From Sphingomonadaceae bacterium (GTDB lineage Bacteria > Pseudomonadota > Alphaproteobacteria > Sphingomonadales > Sphingomonadaceae), in NCBI GenBank assembly GCA_025359445.1, contig JANYGB010000019.1, forward strand, positions 61,478-125,477: a stretch of 64,000 bases of DNA. The letters are read 5' to 3'. The translations under genes were made by a program, and so were the position numbers. Below the pieces are notes generated by a model. The model saw only the letters and a program-made list of their open reading frames with translations, was not told where the DNA came from and ran no database searches. The stretch's first letter is position 1; the number at the start of each line of letters is the position of its first letter. Shown here in pieces: positions 15,847-25,969 of this stretch.

Positions 15847-18075
15847 GTGAGCGTCGGCACAAACCAGATCCGGGATTGGCGGCGGACCCGTTTGTTCGGG
15901 CCGATCGTGTCGATGGCTCTGGCCGGGCTGGTATTACTGGTGGTCCTTGCCGCATTTCTGATCCAACGGTTCGACGTCGCCTCGGCCGACCATGAGCGAG
16001 CTATCGTCCAGCGCGGGATTGTCGAACAGGGCAAGGAACTTGATGCCGTGATCGCCACCCAAGTCAATTGGGACAGCGCGATCGAAATGCTCGACAACAA
16101 GTTCAATCCGGCCTGGGCTGATTTCAACTTGGGAAACTACCTTTATACCTTCAATGGCTTTAGCCACGTTTTCGTGATCGACGGCACAGAACGGCCGATC
16201 TATGCGGCGGCAAAGGGTGAGCGCAGCGGTCTCGCCGGGTTCGTTCCGTTCAAGCCAATCGCCGACCAGCTCATCCCGCGCATCCGCAGCGCCGAGCTGC
16301 AGCGCGGACCGATCAAGCCGCGGCCGGGCAAGAACAATATTCTGATCCCGCCGATCCAGGGCAATGCCTTCGCCCAAATCGACGGACAGATGTATGTAGT
16401 CAATGCCACGCTGGTCCAGCCTGATTTCGGCAAGAAGCTGCCAAAAGGGCCGCGTGCACCGATTACCATTGCGGCCAAGCCCATCGACCAGGTGATGCTT
16501 CAGGCTTTTGCCGATCGCTATTTGCTTGATGCGCCAATGCTGGTAAAAACCACATACCAATCGCCAGCACGGCAGCACGCCGTGCTCCAAGCACCCGATC
16601 ACACCCCGCTTGCCGCGCTGTCGTGGATCCCGGCCAAGCCGGGTACGTTGCTGCGCGAGAAGATTCAGGTGCCGTTGCTGATCGGCGTACTGCTGTTGGC
16701 ACTGCTCGCGATGAGCGTGGTGAGGCGCGGCGCGGCGATGGTGCAGGAACTCATCGCCAGCGAACAGCGCTCCAAGCATCTGGCCTATCATGATTTGCTG
16801 ACCCAGCTGCCCAACCGGGCCATGCTGTTCGAGCAACTGCGCGCCTTGCTCGCCGCGCGGCAACCCGGCGGAACACCGCTTGCGGTCATTTGCGTCGATC
16901 TCGACCGGTTCAAGGAGGTCAACGATACGCTGGGTCATCATGCCGGCGACCTGTTGATTCAGGCCGTCGCGTCGCGGTTGCGCACGGCTTGCCCGGACGC
17001 TGAATTGATCGCACGGCTTGGCGGCGATGAGTTCGTGATCCTGCACGAAGTGTCGGGCACGGCGCTGCTTGATGTGCTGCCGGGCCGGGTGCTCGCCACC
17101 GTATCGGAGCGGGTCGGGACCGAATACGGCTGGCTCGAGGTTGGCTGTTCGCTGGGCATTGCAGTGATCGATAATCCCGGAGTCGAGCCATCCGAAGCGC
17201 TGCGCTGGGCCGATATCGCGCTTTATCGCTCGAAGGAATCGGGCCGCAACTGTGTGACGCTGTTTGAACCTGAAATGGACGAAGCGCTGCGCTCGCGGTT
17301 GTCGCTTGAAGCCGATTTACGCCGCGCGGTGCAGGATGGCTCGCTCCGCATGGTTTATCAGCCGCAGGTTGATCGCAGCGGCGCAATCACCGGGGTCGAG
17401 GCTTTGCTCCGCTGGGACCACCCTGAACGCGGGCCGGTCCCGCCGGGCGTGTTCGTGCCGCTCGCGGAGGAAACCGGGGTGATCTTGGCGCTTGGCGAGT
17501 TCGTGCTGCGCCGGGTGTTCAATGAAACGCACGGCTGGCAGCAAGCACGAGTGGCGATTAACATTTCGGCGGTACAGCTTCGTGCGTCCGGCTTTGCCGC
17601 GCTGGTCATGCGACTTGCCGCTGAAGCCGGGATCGATCCGGCGCGCTATGAAATCGAACTCACAGAAACCGCGCTGCTTGGGAACGATCCCCAGATTGCT
17701 GCGAATGTCGATGCACTGAAGCGGCTCGGCTTCTCGATTGCGCTCGGTGATTTTGGTACCGGCTATTCGAGCCTATCAGTGTTGCAACGCTTCGCTGTGG
17801 ACCGGATCAAGATCGACCGTTCGTTCGTCAGCGCGCTCGAAAATACGGGGGAGTCCGGTGCGCTAGTGGAATCGATGCTCAAGCTGGCACGGGCGATCAA
17901 CCTTAGCGTCATAGCCGAGGGGGTCGAAACCGAAGCTCAGAAGGAACGTCTGGTGCTGTGCGGTTGCGCCGATTTCCAAGGGCACCTGACCGGCATGCCG
18001 CTGCCAGCGGATGAAACCGCGCAATTACTAGGTGTGGTCGTGCCGGCGGGTCGGAAGGTCAGACGGCAGGGATAA
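15847..18075 (+). CDS. Membrane CHASE4-GGDEF-EAL protein, EAL domain probably impaired
   Basis: A 742-aa c-di-GMP protein. A membrane helix at about residues 18-38 is followed by a periplasmic CHASE4-like sensor ('[19 protein letters not shown]') to about residue 270, a second helix (about 278-297), a GGDEF domain with intact GGDEF at 392-396, and an EAL domain from E518 ('EALLRW'). No RxxD inhibitory site is seen before GGDEF. Within the EAL domain the Asn ('NISAVQL'), 'ELTE', 'IKIDRSF', 'EGVETE' and 'FQG' residues are present, but the DDFGTG motif reads GDFGTG (G634). The first Asp of that motif bridges the catalytic metals in EAL structures, so phosphodiesterase activity is doubtful while cyclase activity looks possible. 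The extreme 3' end overlaps grxD by 17 bases, convergent. Confidence 0.93.
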   Translation: MSVGTNQIRDWRRTRLFGPIVSMALAGLVLLVVLAAFLIQRFDVASADHERAIVQRGIVEQGKELDAVIATQVNWDSAIEMLDNKFNPAWADFNLGNYLYTFNGFSHVFVIDGTERPIYAAAKGERSGLAGFVPFKPIADQLIPRIRSAELQRGPIKPRPGKNNILIPPIQGNAFAQIDGQMYVVNATLVQPDFGKKLPKGPRAPITIAAKPIDQVMLQAFADRYLLDAPMLVKTTYQSPARQHAVLQAPDHTPLAALSWIPAKPGTLLREKIQVPLLIGVLLLALLAMSVVRRGAAMVQELIASEQRSKHLAYHDLLTQLPNRAMLFEQLRALLAARQPGGTPLAVICVDLDRFKEVNDTLGHHAGDLLIQAVASRLRTACPDAELIARLGGDEFVILHEVSGTALLDVLPGRVLATVSERVGTEYGWLEVGCSLGIAVIDNPGVEPSEALRWADIALYRSKESGRNCVTLFEPEMDEALRSRLSLEADLRRAVQDGSLRMVYQPQVDRSGAITGVEALLRWDHPERGPVPPGVFVPLAEETGVILALGEFVLRRVFNETHGWQQARVAINISAVQLRASGFAALVMRLAAEAGIDPARYEIELTETALLGNDPQIAANVDALKRLGFSIALGDFGTGYSSLSVLQRFAVDRIKIDRSFVSALENTGESGALVESMLKLARAINLSVIAEGVETEAQKERLVLCGCADFQGHLTGMPLPADETAQLLGVVVPAGRKVRRQG

Positions 18076-18388
18076 GCCCGGCGCTGGTGAGCGCCTGCTG
18101 CAATTCGCCGGCCTCGTACATTTCCATCATGATATCGCTCCCGCCAAGGAATTCGCCCTTGATGTAGAGCTGGGGGATGGTCGGCCAGTCCGAATAGGCC
18201 TTGATCCCCTGGCGCACTTCCATGTCCTGCAACACATCCACGGTCTCGTAAGTCACGCCCAGGTGATCAAGGATCGAGATCGCCTTGCTGGAAAAGCCGC
18301 ATTGCGGGAACAATGGCGTGCCCTTCATGAACAGCACCACGTCGTTGCTGGTGACGATTTGTTCGATGCGGGCGTTTGCTTCTGACAT
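18059..18388 (-). CDS. grxD: Monothiol glutaredoxin Grx4/GrxD
   Basis: A 109-aa protein starting [25 protein letters not shown]. The monothiol active site is CGFS ('[14 protein letters not shown]') and the GSH-binding motifs '[19 protein letters not shown]' are present. Grx4 binds a bridging [2Fe-2S] cluster with glutathione, often together with BolA, and serves iron-sulfur trafficking. bolA lies 19 bases upstream on the same strand, which supports this partnership. Confidence 0.96.
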   Translation of the reverse strand: MSEANARIEQIVTSNDVVLFMKGTPLFPQCGFSSKAISILDHLGVTYETVDVLQDMEVRQGIKAYSDWPTIPQLYIKGEFLGGSDIMMEMYEAGELQQALTSAGLIPAV

Positions 18389-18407
18389 GGGGGTAACTCC
18401 TTGCCGC

Positions 18408-18641
18408 TCAAATGGGGGCGGCGGTGGTGAGTTGCAAGGCGTGGAGCTCCTCGCCCATTCGCCCGCCAAGCGCGGCATAGACCAGCTTGTGCTGCGCGAT
18501 CCGCGGCTTGCCGGCAAATTCGGGCGCAACCACGTGCGCGGCATAGTGATTGCCGTCACCTGCCAGATCGGTGATCGTCACCTCGGCCCCGGGCAGTCCG
18601 GTGCGGATAAGCGTTTCAATCTCAGCAGCCGCCATCGCCAT
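18408..18641 (-). CDS. bolA: BolA family protein
   Basis: A 77-aa BolA-fold protein, with either M1 or M3 as start. The core is '[67 protein letters not shown]'. The conserved His of 'QHKLVY' and the 'GDGNHY' loop are the cluster-binding positions. It forms [2Fe-2S] heterodimers with the monothiol glutaredoxin encoded just downstream. 11 bases separate it from the zeta-subunit gene. Confidence 0.95.
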   Translation of the reverse strand: MAMAAAEIETLIRTGLPGAEVTITDLAGDGNHYAAHVVAPEFAGKPRIAQHKLVYAALGGRMGEELHALQLTTAAPI

Positions 18642-18652
18642 CGCGCGCGGCC

Positions 18653-18976
18653 TCAGCCTTCGCCCATCAAGGCGCGTTTGGCTTCGACTGCCTTGGCTTC
18701 GAGCGCTTCGCGAATGTCGGTTTCGCTGACCTCGACCCCGGCCGAGGTCAAGTCGCCAAGCAGCTTGCGGATTACGTCTTCGTCGCCCGATTCCTCAAAA
18801 TCGGCCTGGACCACGCTCTTGGCATAGGCCTCGGCTTCGACCGCCGAGAGTCCCATGCGTTCTGCTGCCCAGGTCCCGACCAACCGGTTCCGGCGGGCGT
18901 GAATGCGAAAGTGCATTTCCTCGTCGTGGGCGAACTTGCTTTCGGCGGCCCGCTCGCGGTCTTGAAAATCGGTCAT
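18653..18976 (-). CDS. F1F0-ATPase inhibitor, zeta subunit (DUF1476)
   Basis: A 107-aa protein starting MTDFQDRERAAESKFAHDEE, a hallmark of the alphaproteobacterial zeta subunit. Its N-terminal segment blocks ATP hydrolysis by inserting into F1. The four-helix body continues to 'EALEAKAVEAKRALMG'. The family is essentially confined to Alphaproteobacteria, which helps place the organism. It is the first gene of a zeta-bolA-grxD run. Confidence 0.95.
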   Translation of the reverse strand: MTDFQDRERAAESKFAHDEEMHFRIHARRNRLVGTWAAERMGLSAVEAEAYAKSVVQADFEESGDEDVIRKLLGDLTSAGVEVSETDIREALEAKAVEAKRALMGEG

Positions 18977-19008
18977 GTCAGCTCCTGATGATCTTTGCGG
19001 CGCAGCGC

Positions 19009-19488
19009 TCAGCCCGGCTTGGCCGGCGGCGGCATCTTGTAGGCATCGTGGCAGCCCTTGCATGCCGCGCCAGTGCTGGCAAGCGCGGCATCGAAGGCGG
19101 GTTTGTCATCGGCTGCGGCGGCTGCAGCGAGCGCCTTGGTCGCAATGATATAGACCTGCGCCTTGGCGTTAAACCCGGCGCGATCGGTGAAAACCTCGGC
19201 CTTGGCTTCGCTTTTTGCGCCCTTGGTCGAATCTGCAAACAGCGTTGGCAACGACGCTGCCCACTTGGCCAGACCGCCAGCGGGGAAAGCCAGATTCTTG
19301 AGCGGCACCCCGTTGGCGCTGGCGTTTTTGAGCAGGGTCATCGACGAAGCCGACATGTCCATCCCGGCCTGCCGCGCCGCGATCAGTTCTGCAGCGCTGG
19401 GCGCGACTGAATGCGCGGCTGGCTTGGCGTAAAGCGCGTAGCCCGAGGTAAGCAGGGCTCCGGCAAGAATTAAACGAGCTGCGTTCAT
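19009..19488 (-). CDS. Class II cytochrome c (cytochrome c')
   Basis: A 159-aa protein starting [21 protein letters not shown], with a signal peptide to about residue 21. The mature part is a four-helix bundle with the C-terminal haem motif CKGCH ('TGAACKGCHDAYKMP'), typical of cytochrome c' and cytochrome c556. It is periplasmic, and may bind gases or carry electrons. Its ATG overlaps the stop of the quinone oxidoreductase gene by 4 bases, so the two are probably co-translated. Confidence 0.93.
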   Translation of the reverse strand: MNAARLILAGALLTSGYALYAKPAAHSVAPSAAELIAARQAGMDMSASSMTLLKNASANGVPLKNLAFPAGGLAKWAASLPTLFADSTKGAKSEAKAEVFTDRAGFNAKAQVYIIATKALAAAAAADDKPAFDAALASTGAACKGCHDAYKMPPPAKPG

Positions 19489-20498
19489 GTATCGTCTCCC
19501 GAATTCATCGTTACGACAACCTTGCCGATTGCTTTGCGCATCGCAAGCAACGTGATCGCCTCGCCGCCGCGCTCGAGCGGGAAGCTGGCGGAAACTTTGG
19601 GATTGATTTTGCCGGTTTTGAGCAGATCGAACAATGTCGCGATGTGCACCGCGTTGGCCTCGGGATCGCGCGCCGCAAAAGCACCCCAGAACACCCCGCA
19701 CACGTCGCAGCTTTTAAGCAGGGTCAGGTTGAGCGGCAGCCGGGCGATTCCCGCCGGGAAGCCGACCACGCAGAACCGGCCCTCCCACGCGATCGCGCGC
19801 ACCGCCGGTTCGGAATAGTCACCACCGACGATATCATAAACCACGTTAGCTCCGCCAGGGCCGCATGCTGTCTTGAATGCTTCGGCCAAGGCTTTGGACT
19901 GGTCCTTGTCGAGCGGCGCAACCGGATAGATCACCACTTCATCAGCGCCGTGCTCGCGCGCGACCGCAGCCTTTTCCTCGCTCGACACCGCAGCAACCAC
20001 CTTTGCGCCGTAAGCCTTGCCCAGTTCTACCGCCGCCAGGCCAACCCCGCCAGCGGCACCCAGCACCAGCAAAGTATCTCCGGCCTTCAGGTGCCCGCGA
20101 TCGAGCAGTCCATGCATGTTGGTGCCGTACGTCATCAGCAGCGATGCGCCGGTTTCAAAGCTCACCCCATCGGGCAGCGCAAACAGCTTGTCGGCCGGGG
20201 CGAGCACTTGTTCGGCCAGCCCGCCATTGCCCATCATCGCGATGACGCGGTCACCGACTTGCCACTGGGTCACGCCATCGCCAACCGCGGCAATCACACC
20301 GGATAATTCGCCGCCGGGCGCAAACGGCCGGGGCGGTTTGAACTGATACATGTCCTTGATGATCAACACATCGGGATAGTTGATCGCGCAGGCCTTGACC
20401 GTGATCAGGACCTGGCCGGGGCCGGGGACAGGGCTCGCGATCTCGTCAAGTTGCAGCGTCTCGGGCCCGCCAATGGCGTGGCTGCGTAAGGCTTTCAT
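19485..20498 (-). CDS. NADPH:quinone oxidoreductase family (medium-chain reductase)
   Basis: A 337-aa zinc-free medium-chain dehydrogenase/reductase, [20 protein letters not shown]. It has the GroES-like N-terminal domain and the Rossmann motif '[26 protein letters not shown]'. The zinc-ligand loops of alcohol dehydrogenases are absent. It would reduce quinones or enones with NADPH; the substrate is uncertain. It sits between leuD and the cytochrome c' gene, with 4-base overlaps at both ends. Confidence 0.9.
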   Translation of the reverse strand: MKALRSHAIGGPETLQLDEIASPVPGPGQVLITVKACAINYPDVLIIKDMYQFKPPRPFAPGGELSGVIAAVGDGVTQWQVGDRVIAMMGNGGLAEQVLAPADKLFALPDGVSFETGASLLMTYGTNMHGLLDRGHLKAGDTLLVLGAAGGVGLAAVELGKAYGAKVVAAVSSEEKAAVAREHGADEVVIYPVAPLDKDQSKALAEAFKTACGPGGANVVYDIVGGDYSEPAVRAIAWEGRFCVVGFPAGIARLPLNLTLLKSCDVCGVFWGAFAARDPEANAVHIATLFDLLKTGKINPKVSASFPLERGGEAITLLAMRKAIGKVVVTMNSGDDT

Positions 20499-21091
20499 GC
20501 GGCTTCTCCCTGTGCCAGCCATGGCATTTTTGCCCGGGCCGTATGTTCATAAGCGGTGATCGCGGCGTCGCGCGCGAGGGTCAGGGCCACTTCGTCAAGC
20601 CCGCCCATCAGGCAGGCTTTGCGGAAGGGGTCGATCTCGAACGTAAACCGGTCCTGGAACCGCGTGGTGACGGTCTGCTGCTCCAAATCGATATGCACTG
20701 GATCGGTCGCTGCAACGGCCATCAGTCGGTCGATTGCGGACTGCGGCAGGACCACGGTGAGGATCCCGTTCTTGAACGCATTGCCCGAAAAGATATCGGA
20801 AAAACTTGGCGCAATGACCGCCCTGATGCCCAGATCGAGCAAGGCCCAGGCGGCGTGCTCGCGGCTCGATCCGCAGCCGAAATTATCCCCGGCAAGCAGG
20901 ATCGGGCTGCCCTTGAAGGTGGCGCTGTCAAACAGGTTGCCGGGATCGGCGCGCAGAGTTTCAAACGCGCCGCGCCCCAGCCCATCGCGCGTGATAGTCT
21001 TGAGCCATTTGGCCGGGATGATTACATCGGTATCGACATTGGCGAGACCAAACGGAATCGCGCGGCCGTTAACCTCGCGCAGCGGTTCCAT
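20495..21091 (-). CDS. leuD: 3-isopropylmalate dehydratase small subunit
   Basis: A 198-aa protein starting [30 protein letters not shown]. It contains the swivelling-domain motif '[30 protein letters not shown]', which binds the substrate carboxylate. With LeuC it isomerises 2-isopropylmalate in leucine synthesis. The ATG at 21091 overlaps the upstream stop (TGATG). leuC is on the same strand but about 3.3 kb upstream. Confidence 0.97.
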   Translation of the reverse strand: MEPLREVNGRAIPFGLANVDTDVIIPAKWLKTITRDGLGRGAFETLRADPGNLFDSATFKGSPILLAGDNFGCGSSREHAAWALLDLGIRAVIAPSFSDIFSGNAFKNGILTVVLPQSAIDRLMAVAATDPVHIDLEQQTVTTRFQDRFTFEIDPFRKACLMGGLDEVALTLARDAAITAYEHTARAKMPWLAQGEAA

Positions 21092-21267
21092 CAATCGGTT
21101 TCCGGCGCGTCTTCGGGATGCGGCGGTGTGGTAGTCTTCTCGGCGCGCTCCTTGCGGTTGGAGGCATAGAGCAGCGCTGCGGCCAGCGCCGCCGAGCCAA
21201 TCGCCGCCCCAGCCAGCGCGGCCTTGCCGGCCCAGCTGCTGTCGGACTTGTCAGAGTTCTTGGTCAT
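21091..21267 (-). CDS. Small single-helix membrane protein upstream of leuD
   Basis: A 58-aa protein, [20 protein letters not shown]. One hydrophobic Ala/Gly-rich helix (about residues 13-34) is followed by a charged tail. Its stop overlaps the leuD start by one base, so translational coupling is likely. Short genes of this type between leuC and leuD are common in sphingomonads, without a known role. Confidence 0.7.
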   Translation of the reverse strand: MTKNSDKSDSSWAGKAALAGAAIGSAALAAALLYASNRKERAEKTTTPPHPEDAPETD

Positions 21268-21305
21268 GCGTTTCCTATTCCGCCATTGGCCGCGCAAGGC
21301 AAGGG

Positions 21306-21809
21306 CTAGGCGGCAGGCCGCACGATAAATTGTTGCAATGCCAGCCACGCCTGCTGCTTTTGCAAATAAGGCATCGTGGCATGAGCCGGGCTACTCGACG
21401 GCAAATCAATCAATTGGCACCTCGCACCGGCGAGCAACGGCCGGGCGATTTTGGCGCTGGTCTTGCCATTGCAACCAACCGCTCGAAGCTGCGGCAGCGA
21501 CCGGACCAAATCCAGCAGCGCGGCGGGCTGTATATTGCGCATGGAGCTATCGAGGCTGCCAGGGCGTTCGGCTGAGGCGGCCGCGTCCCACAAGCCAATG
21601 CCAGCCACAAGCAGCACCCTCAGCCGCTCATCATGGCCCAGCTCGGGCAAGTCGGGCCGGGCAATCACCTCGCCCACCAAATGCCAGAACCGGTTGCGAG
21701 GATTGGCGTAGTAGCGCGATGCCGCGAGCGATTGATCGCCCGGCAAGCTGCCGAGGATCAATACCCGGGTGGCTGCATCAATCATGGGCGCAAAGGCCGC
21801 TTTGCGCAT
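21306..21809 (-). CDS. DNA-deoxyinosine glycosylase (UDG superfamily, Mug-like)
   Basis: A 167-aa protein of the uracil-DNA glycosylase fold. The hallmark opening is 'VLILGSLPGDQSLAASRYYANPRNRFWHL', where the catalytic loop and Asn of 'YYANPRNRFW' match the hypoxanthine-DNA glycosylase family (family 6). The second motif 'LPSSSPAHATMPYLQKQQAW' is the minor-groove loop. It would remove hypoxanthine from deaminated adenine and start base excision repair. The unrelated leu genes around it suggest insertion into that locus. Confidence 0.88.
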   Translation of the reverse strand: MRKAAFAPMIDAATRVLILGSLPGDQSLAASRYYANPRNRFWHLVGEVIARPDLPELGHDERLRVLLVAGIGLWDAAASAERPGSLDSSMRNIQPAALLDLVRSLPQLRAVGCNGKTSAKIARPLLAGARCQLIDLPSSSPAHATMPYLQKQQAWLALQQFIVRPAA

Positions 21810-21942
21810 AATAATTGTCTACCGCACTTGACGATTTGATGCAGAACCGAACTTTGGATTTCGATGATCGGTAGGGGTGCGGACTGCGTTCACAGACCGA
21901 ACCTTACAGGGCGGCATGGCGCAGGCAATCTGGTTCAAACTT

Positions 21943-22149
21943 TTAATTAAACGCGCTCGGCGGTGGGACATCTTCGCCGCGCGCGCGGGCGGCTTTCATT
22001 TGTTCGTAGAGATCGAGGTTGCCCGACAGGTTGGCTTCGGTGTGACCCTTGATCGCCCGATCAACGGCACGGTGCGTCTGGTGCGACATGGCAACGCGCA
22101 ACACGATCAGCACGATCACGACCAAACCGGCCAGAATGGATTCGAGCAT
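21943..22149 (-). CDS. Small membrane protein, function unknown
   Basis: A 68-aa protein, MLESILAGLVVIVLIVLRVA. One N-terminal membrane helix (residues 4-19) precedes a charged cytoplasmic tail ending 'ARGEDVPPPSAFN'. No family recognised. It is preceded by a purine-rich site ('AGGGAAGAGGACT') and lies 58 bases after the DUF1365 gene in the same direction. Confidence 0.65.
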   Translation of the reverse strand: MLESILAGLVVIVLIVLRVAMSHQTHRAVDRAIKGHTEANLSGNLDLYEQMKAARARGEDVPPPSAFN

Positions 22150-22207
22150 AGTCCTCTTCCCTGTACTATTTGCCGCAGCAACGTAACAGGGAGCGGTTAC
22201 CAGAGCG

Positions 22208-22990
22208 CTAATCGGGCCGTGCCAGTACCACGCTCAAAGGCTTGGCCGGCGCTGGCGGCAGCCGGTGCACCGGCACGCGTTTAAGCCACAGCTTGAGCGC
22301 TTCCCAGCCAATCCCGGCGGCCACTTTGAAGGTCATCAGCGGCATTGCGGCAAACGTGCGCAGCAGGGCCGCGTCGGACAGCGGTTGGCGGCGCAGGTCC
22401 ATCACCGCGCTCAGCAGGGGGCCGTCGTCGTCGCGCGAAGTTATGCCCAGCGCCAGCCGTTCGCCGGGCGGAAGGACCCGAAATGCGTAGTGTTGGTCCA
22501 TCGCCATGAAGGGCGAAACGTGCAGTCGTTTGGGAGCGTCCTGATGAACCACCGCCCCAGACTTTTCGCCAACTTCGAGCAGATAGGTGTGCCGTTGGCC
22601 GAAGGTATTGTTGACCTCATACAGCATCGCGATCAGCCGGCCGTCCGCCTGCGCGCAGAAGTACAAGCTGATCGGATTGAACGCGAAGCCGAGCAGACGC
22701 GGCATAGTCAGCAGGCTGACCTTGAGCCCTTCGGAAACTATCCCCGCCGCTGCCAACCGCTCTGCCACCTGATCGCGCAGCGGCACCGCGCTGCCGTCGC
22801 CGAAATCGCGCGGGCGGAAGGAAAACAGGTTGAAGCGCCCCACCGAAAACAGCCGCAAGCGCCGGTCCAACGCGTCCAGCTCGTCCAGATCGAGCAACGC
22901 CATCGCCAGCTTGTAGGCCAGCCGGTGGCGCTTGGGCCGCAACCGCCGGTGCATCACATTGCCGCGGTAGAGGGCGGACGAAAGGGTCAT
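22208..22990 (-). CDS. DUF1365 (COG3496) protein
   Basis: A 260-aa protein starting MTLSSALYRGNVMHRRLRPKRHRLAYKL. Typical family motifs are 'LLTMPRLLGFAFNPISLYFC' and 'VNNTFGQRHTYLLE', and the C-terminal part has 'LALGITSRDDDG'. The family is very often linked with a COG2907 FAD protein and a cyclopropane-fatty-acid-synthase-like methyltransferase, suggesting fatty-acid chain modification. Here only the FAD partner is present, overlapping by 4 bases. Confidence 0.9.
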   Translation of the reverse strand: MTLSSALYRGNVMHRRLRPKRHRLAYKLAMALLDLDELDALDRRLRLFSVGRFNLFSFRPRDFGDGSAVPLRDQVAERLAAAGIVSEGLKVSLLTMPRLLGFAFNPISLYFCAQADGRLIAMLYEVNNTFGQRHTYLLEVGEKSGAVVHQDAPKRLHVSPFMAMDQHYAFRVLPPGERLALGITSRDDDGPLLSAVMDLRRQPLSDAALLRTFAAMPLMTFKVAAGIGWEALKLWLKRVPVHRLPPAPAKPLSVVLARPD

Positions 22991-24333
22991 GCCGGGGCCG
23001 GGTGATAGTGGGTTACGGTGATCCGGTCGGAAGGATTGGCAAGGCGCCAAGGCCGCATGACGCCGCCTAGCTGCTCGGCGACCGCCAACCCGGCTTGCAG
23101 GCCGTCCTCATGGAATCCGGCGCCGAAATAAGCCCCGCAAAACCATGTATTGCGGCGGCCTTGCAGCGACCACAGCTGATCCTGCGCCGCAATCGCAGCG
23201 CCATCGAACACCGGGTGCAAAAAAGTCCCCTGCCAGTGGACCAGCGCAGGATCGGGCGCGGTCAGCGGGTTAAGCGTGACCAGCATCGGGACGGGCGTAT
23301 TCAGGTGCTGTAGCCGGTTCATCCAGTAGGTTATCGCCGGGCTCGCCGCCGGATCGTTGCCCGCCAGAAAGTTCCACGCGGACCACACTTTGCGCCGCTG
23401 CGGCATCAGCGTGGGATCGCTGTGCAACACTGCCTCGTTTCGCGAGTAGGCAAACTTGCCGAGCAAATCGCGCTCAGCCGCGTCAGGCTCAGCCAGCATC
23501 GCCAGCGCCTGATCGGCATGCGCGGCGATGACGACATGGTCGAAATGCTGCGGACCGGCATGGGTTTCCAGCGTCACTCCGGCGGCACCGCGAGTGATGC
23601 GATGCACCGGGGTGCTGCATCGCACGGTCCCGCTGAACTGGCCGCGCATGGCATCGACATAGCTGCGGCTGCCCCCGCGTACTGTCTGCCATGGCGGGCG
23701 AGCGCCGGTCTGGAGCAAGTTGTGGTTGCAGCAAAAGGCGATGAATGACGCGGCCGGATAGTCGCGGATGCCCAGCGCCGGGCTGGACCAGATCGCCGCA
23801 GCCATTGGGTACAGATGGTCCTCGCGGAAGGCGGCGCTATAGCCGGAGCGGGTGAGGTAGGCGTCGAGGCTTTCGTCGCCCAATGCTGCCAGATCGCTCG
23901 GCGCGTCGCGGTAAAACCGCCGCAGGTCACGCAACATGGTCCAAAAGCGCGGGCGCAAGGCATTGCGCTTTTGAGCGAAAAGCCCGCGCAGTCCGCTGCC
24001 CGAATACTCGCGCGCGCCGCTATCAAGCGAGACTGCGAACGACATTTCGGTCGGATCAGAGGTTTCGTCCAAGTGCCTCAACATGGCGGTCAAGTTCGGA
24101 TAGGTCTGCTCGTTGAAAACGATGAAGCCGGTGTCCACCGGGATACCCGCCACGTCGACCGTATTGCTGTGCCCGCCGATCCGCCCGTCAGCTTCAAACA
24201 GCGTAACCCGATGCCGCTTGCCGAGCAGCCAAGCCGCCGAAAGCCCCGAAATTCCGCTGCCGACCACGGCGACATTAAGCGGCGGGCCGCCCGGCAGAGT
24301 GGGGCCCAGCGCGGTTACCTGGTCGCGGTACAT
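22987..24333 (-). CDS. FAD-dependent amine-oxidase-like protein (COG2907)
   Basis: A 448-aa flavoprotein. The dinucleotide-binding motif is 'VAVVGSGISGLSAAWLLGKRHRVTLFEADGRIGGHSNTV', and the C-terminal FAD contact is 'TWFCGAYFGAGFHEDGLQAGLAVAEQL'. It belongs to the COG2907 group of putative fatty-acid desaturase or oxidase flavoproteins that accompany DUF1365. AGGAG lies 11 bases upstream of the ATG. A 99-base gap separates it from leuC, so it may have its own promoter. Confidence 0.9.
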   Translation of the reverse strand: MYRDQVTALGPTLPGGPPLNVAVVGSGISGLSAAWLLGKRHRVTLFEADGRIGGHSNTVDVAGIPVDTGFIVFNEQTYPNLTAMLRHLDETSDPTEMSFAVSLDSGAREYSGSGLRGLFAQKRNALRPRFWTMLRDLRRFYRDAPSDLAALGDESLDAYLTRSGYSAAFREDHLYPMAAAIWSSPALGIRDYPAASFIAFCCNHNLLQTGARPPWQTVRGGSRSYVDAMRGQFSGTVRCSTPVHRITRGAAGVTLETHAGPQHFDHVVIAAHADQALAMLAEPDAAERDLLGKFAYSRNEAVLHSDPTLMPQRRKVWSAWNFLAGNDPAASPAITYWMNRLQHLNTPVPMLVTLNPLTAPDPALVHWQGTFLHPVFDGAAIAAQDQLWSLQGRRNTWFCGAYFGAGFHEDGLQAGLAVAEQLGGVMRPWRLANPSDRITVTHYHPAPA

Positions 24334-24432
24334 GCGGGAAAAAGCTCCTGTTGGACGTTAACGACCGCAGATACGCACAGCCCGGCAAAGTAGATGCACA
24401 ATTGGTTCAACCCACGGTTCAGCCAGAACGAC

Positions 24433-25869
24433 TTAGAGCAGCGGCAGTTCGCGCACATCGGTCAGCCGTCCGGTCACGGCGGCAGCTGCGGCCATCGCGG
24501 GTGAGACCAGATGAGTTCGCGCACCCGGGCCTTGCCGCCCGACAAAATTGCGGTTGCTGGTCGAGGCGCAGCGTTCGCCCGGCGGAACCTTGTCGGGGTT
24601 CATGCCAAGGCAAGCCGAGCAACCCGGTTCGCGCCATTCGAGCCCGGCGGCGATGAAGATTTTGTCGAGGCCTTCGGTTTCGGCCTGACGTTTGACCAGG
24701 CCTGATCCCGGCACGACAATCGCCCACTTGACGTTCACTGCCTTGGTGCGGCCCTTGAGCACTGCCGCAGCGGCGCGCAGGTCTTCGATCCGGCTGTTGG
24801 TACAGCTACCAATGAAGACGTTCTGCACCTCGACCTCGGTCATCGGCTGACCGGGGATCAGCCCCATGTAATCGAGCGACTTCTGTGCAGCTAGCTGCTT
24901 GGACGGATCGGCAAAACTGGCGGGTTCGGGGACCACGCCGGTGATCGGCAGCACGTCCTCGGGGCTGGTGCCCCAGGTTACCGACGGCGCGATAGCGCCC
25001 GCATCGATTTCCACCACCGTGTCGTATCGCGCGCCGGGATCGGTCTGGAGGCTGGTCCACCATGCGACTGCGGCGTCCCAATCGCCACCCCTGGGCGCGT
25101 AAGGCCGGCCTTTGAGGTAAGCAAAGGTCGTCGCATCCGGCGCGATTAGCCCGGCCCGCGCTCCATGCTCGATCGCCATGTTCGATACGGTCAGCCGCCC
25201 CTCGACGCTCAGCGCGCGGATTGTGCTGCCGGTATATTCGATCACGTAACCGGTCCCGCCGGCAGCCCCCAGCACGCCGGTAATGTGGAGGACGAGGTCT
25301 TTGGCAGTAACCCCGGGGCCAAGCTGGCCTTCGACCCGCACTTCCATCGCTTTGGAGCGGGTCAGCTGGAGCGTCTGCGTCGCCAGCACATGCTCGACCT
25401 CGCTGGTGCCGATGCCGAAGGCAAGCGCGCCGAGCCCGCCGTGACAAGCGGTATGGCTGTCACCGCAGACGATGGTTGCGCCGGGCAGCGAAAAGCCCTG
25501 CTCGGGCCCGACCACATGGACGATCCCCTGCTCGGCGTCGGATTCGCCGATCAGCCGGATCCCGAATTCGGGCGCATTGCGTTCAAGCGCGGCGAGCTGC
25601 TGCGCGCTTTCAAGATCGGCAATCGGAATGCGCTGGCCGGTTGCATCGCGCCGCGCGGTGGTGGGCAGGTTGTGATCGGGCACGGCCAGCGTCAGGTCGG
25701 GGCGGCGCACCGCGCGCCCACTCAACCGCAGCGCTTCGAACGCCTGCGGGCTGGTCACTTCGTGCACCAGGTGCCGGTCGATATAGATTAGGCAAGTGCC
25801 GTCTTCGCGTCGCTCAACCAGGTGAGCATCCCAGATTTTCTCGTAAAGAGTGCGCGGGCCAGTGGTCAT
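24433..25869 (-). CDS. leuC: 3-isopropylmalate dehydratase large subunit
   Basis: A 478-aa aconitase-superfamily enzyme, [23 protein letters not shown]. The [4Fe-4S] ligands are in '[10 protein letters not shown]' and '[10 protein letters not shown]'. Substrate-loop motifs 'VPDHNLPT' and '[26 protein letters not shown]' are present. It acts with LeuD. The two subunits are usually adjacent; here four or five other genes lie between them on the same strand. Confidence 0.97.
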   Translation of the reverse strand: MTTGPRTLYEKIWDAHLVERREDGTCLIYIDRHLVHEVTSPQAFEALRLSGRAVRRPDLTLAVPDHNLPTTARRDATGQRIPIADLESAQQLAALERNAPEFGIRLIGESDAEQGIVHVVGPEQGFSLPGATIVCGDSHTACHGGLGALAFGIGTSEVEHVLATQTLQLTRSKAMEVRVEGQLGPGVTAKDLVLHITGVLGAAGGTGYVIEYTGSTIRALSVEGRLTVSNMAIEHGARAGLIAPDATTFAYLKGRPYAPRGGDWDAAVAWWTSLQTDPGARYDTVVEIDAGAIAPSVTWGTSPEDVLPITGVVPEPASFADPSKQLAAQKSLDYMGLIPGQPMTEVEVQNVFIGSCTNSRIEDLRAAAAVLKGRTKAVNVKWAIVVPGSGLVKRQAETEGLDKIFIAAGLEWREPGCSACLGMNPDKVPPGERCASTSNRNFVGRQGPGARTHLVSPAMAAAAAVTGRLTDVRELPLL

Positions 25870-25969
25870 GGCCGCTCCGTTAGCCGCAGCCGGTTGCGCG
25901 TGGCAAGCGATCTGTCGCTGCTTTCATCGATGTTAATAGCAATGTCATATTGACCTGCTATGGGGGTGC

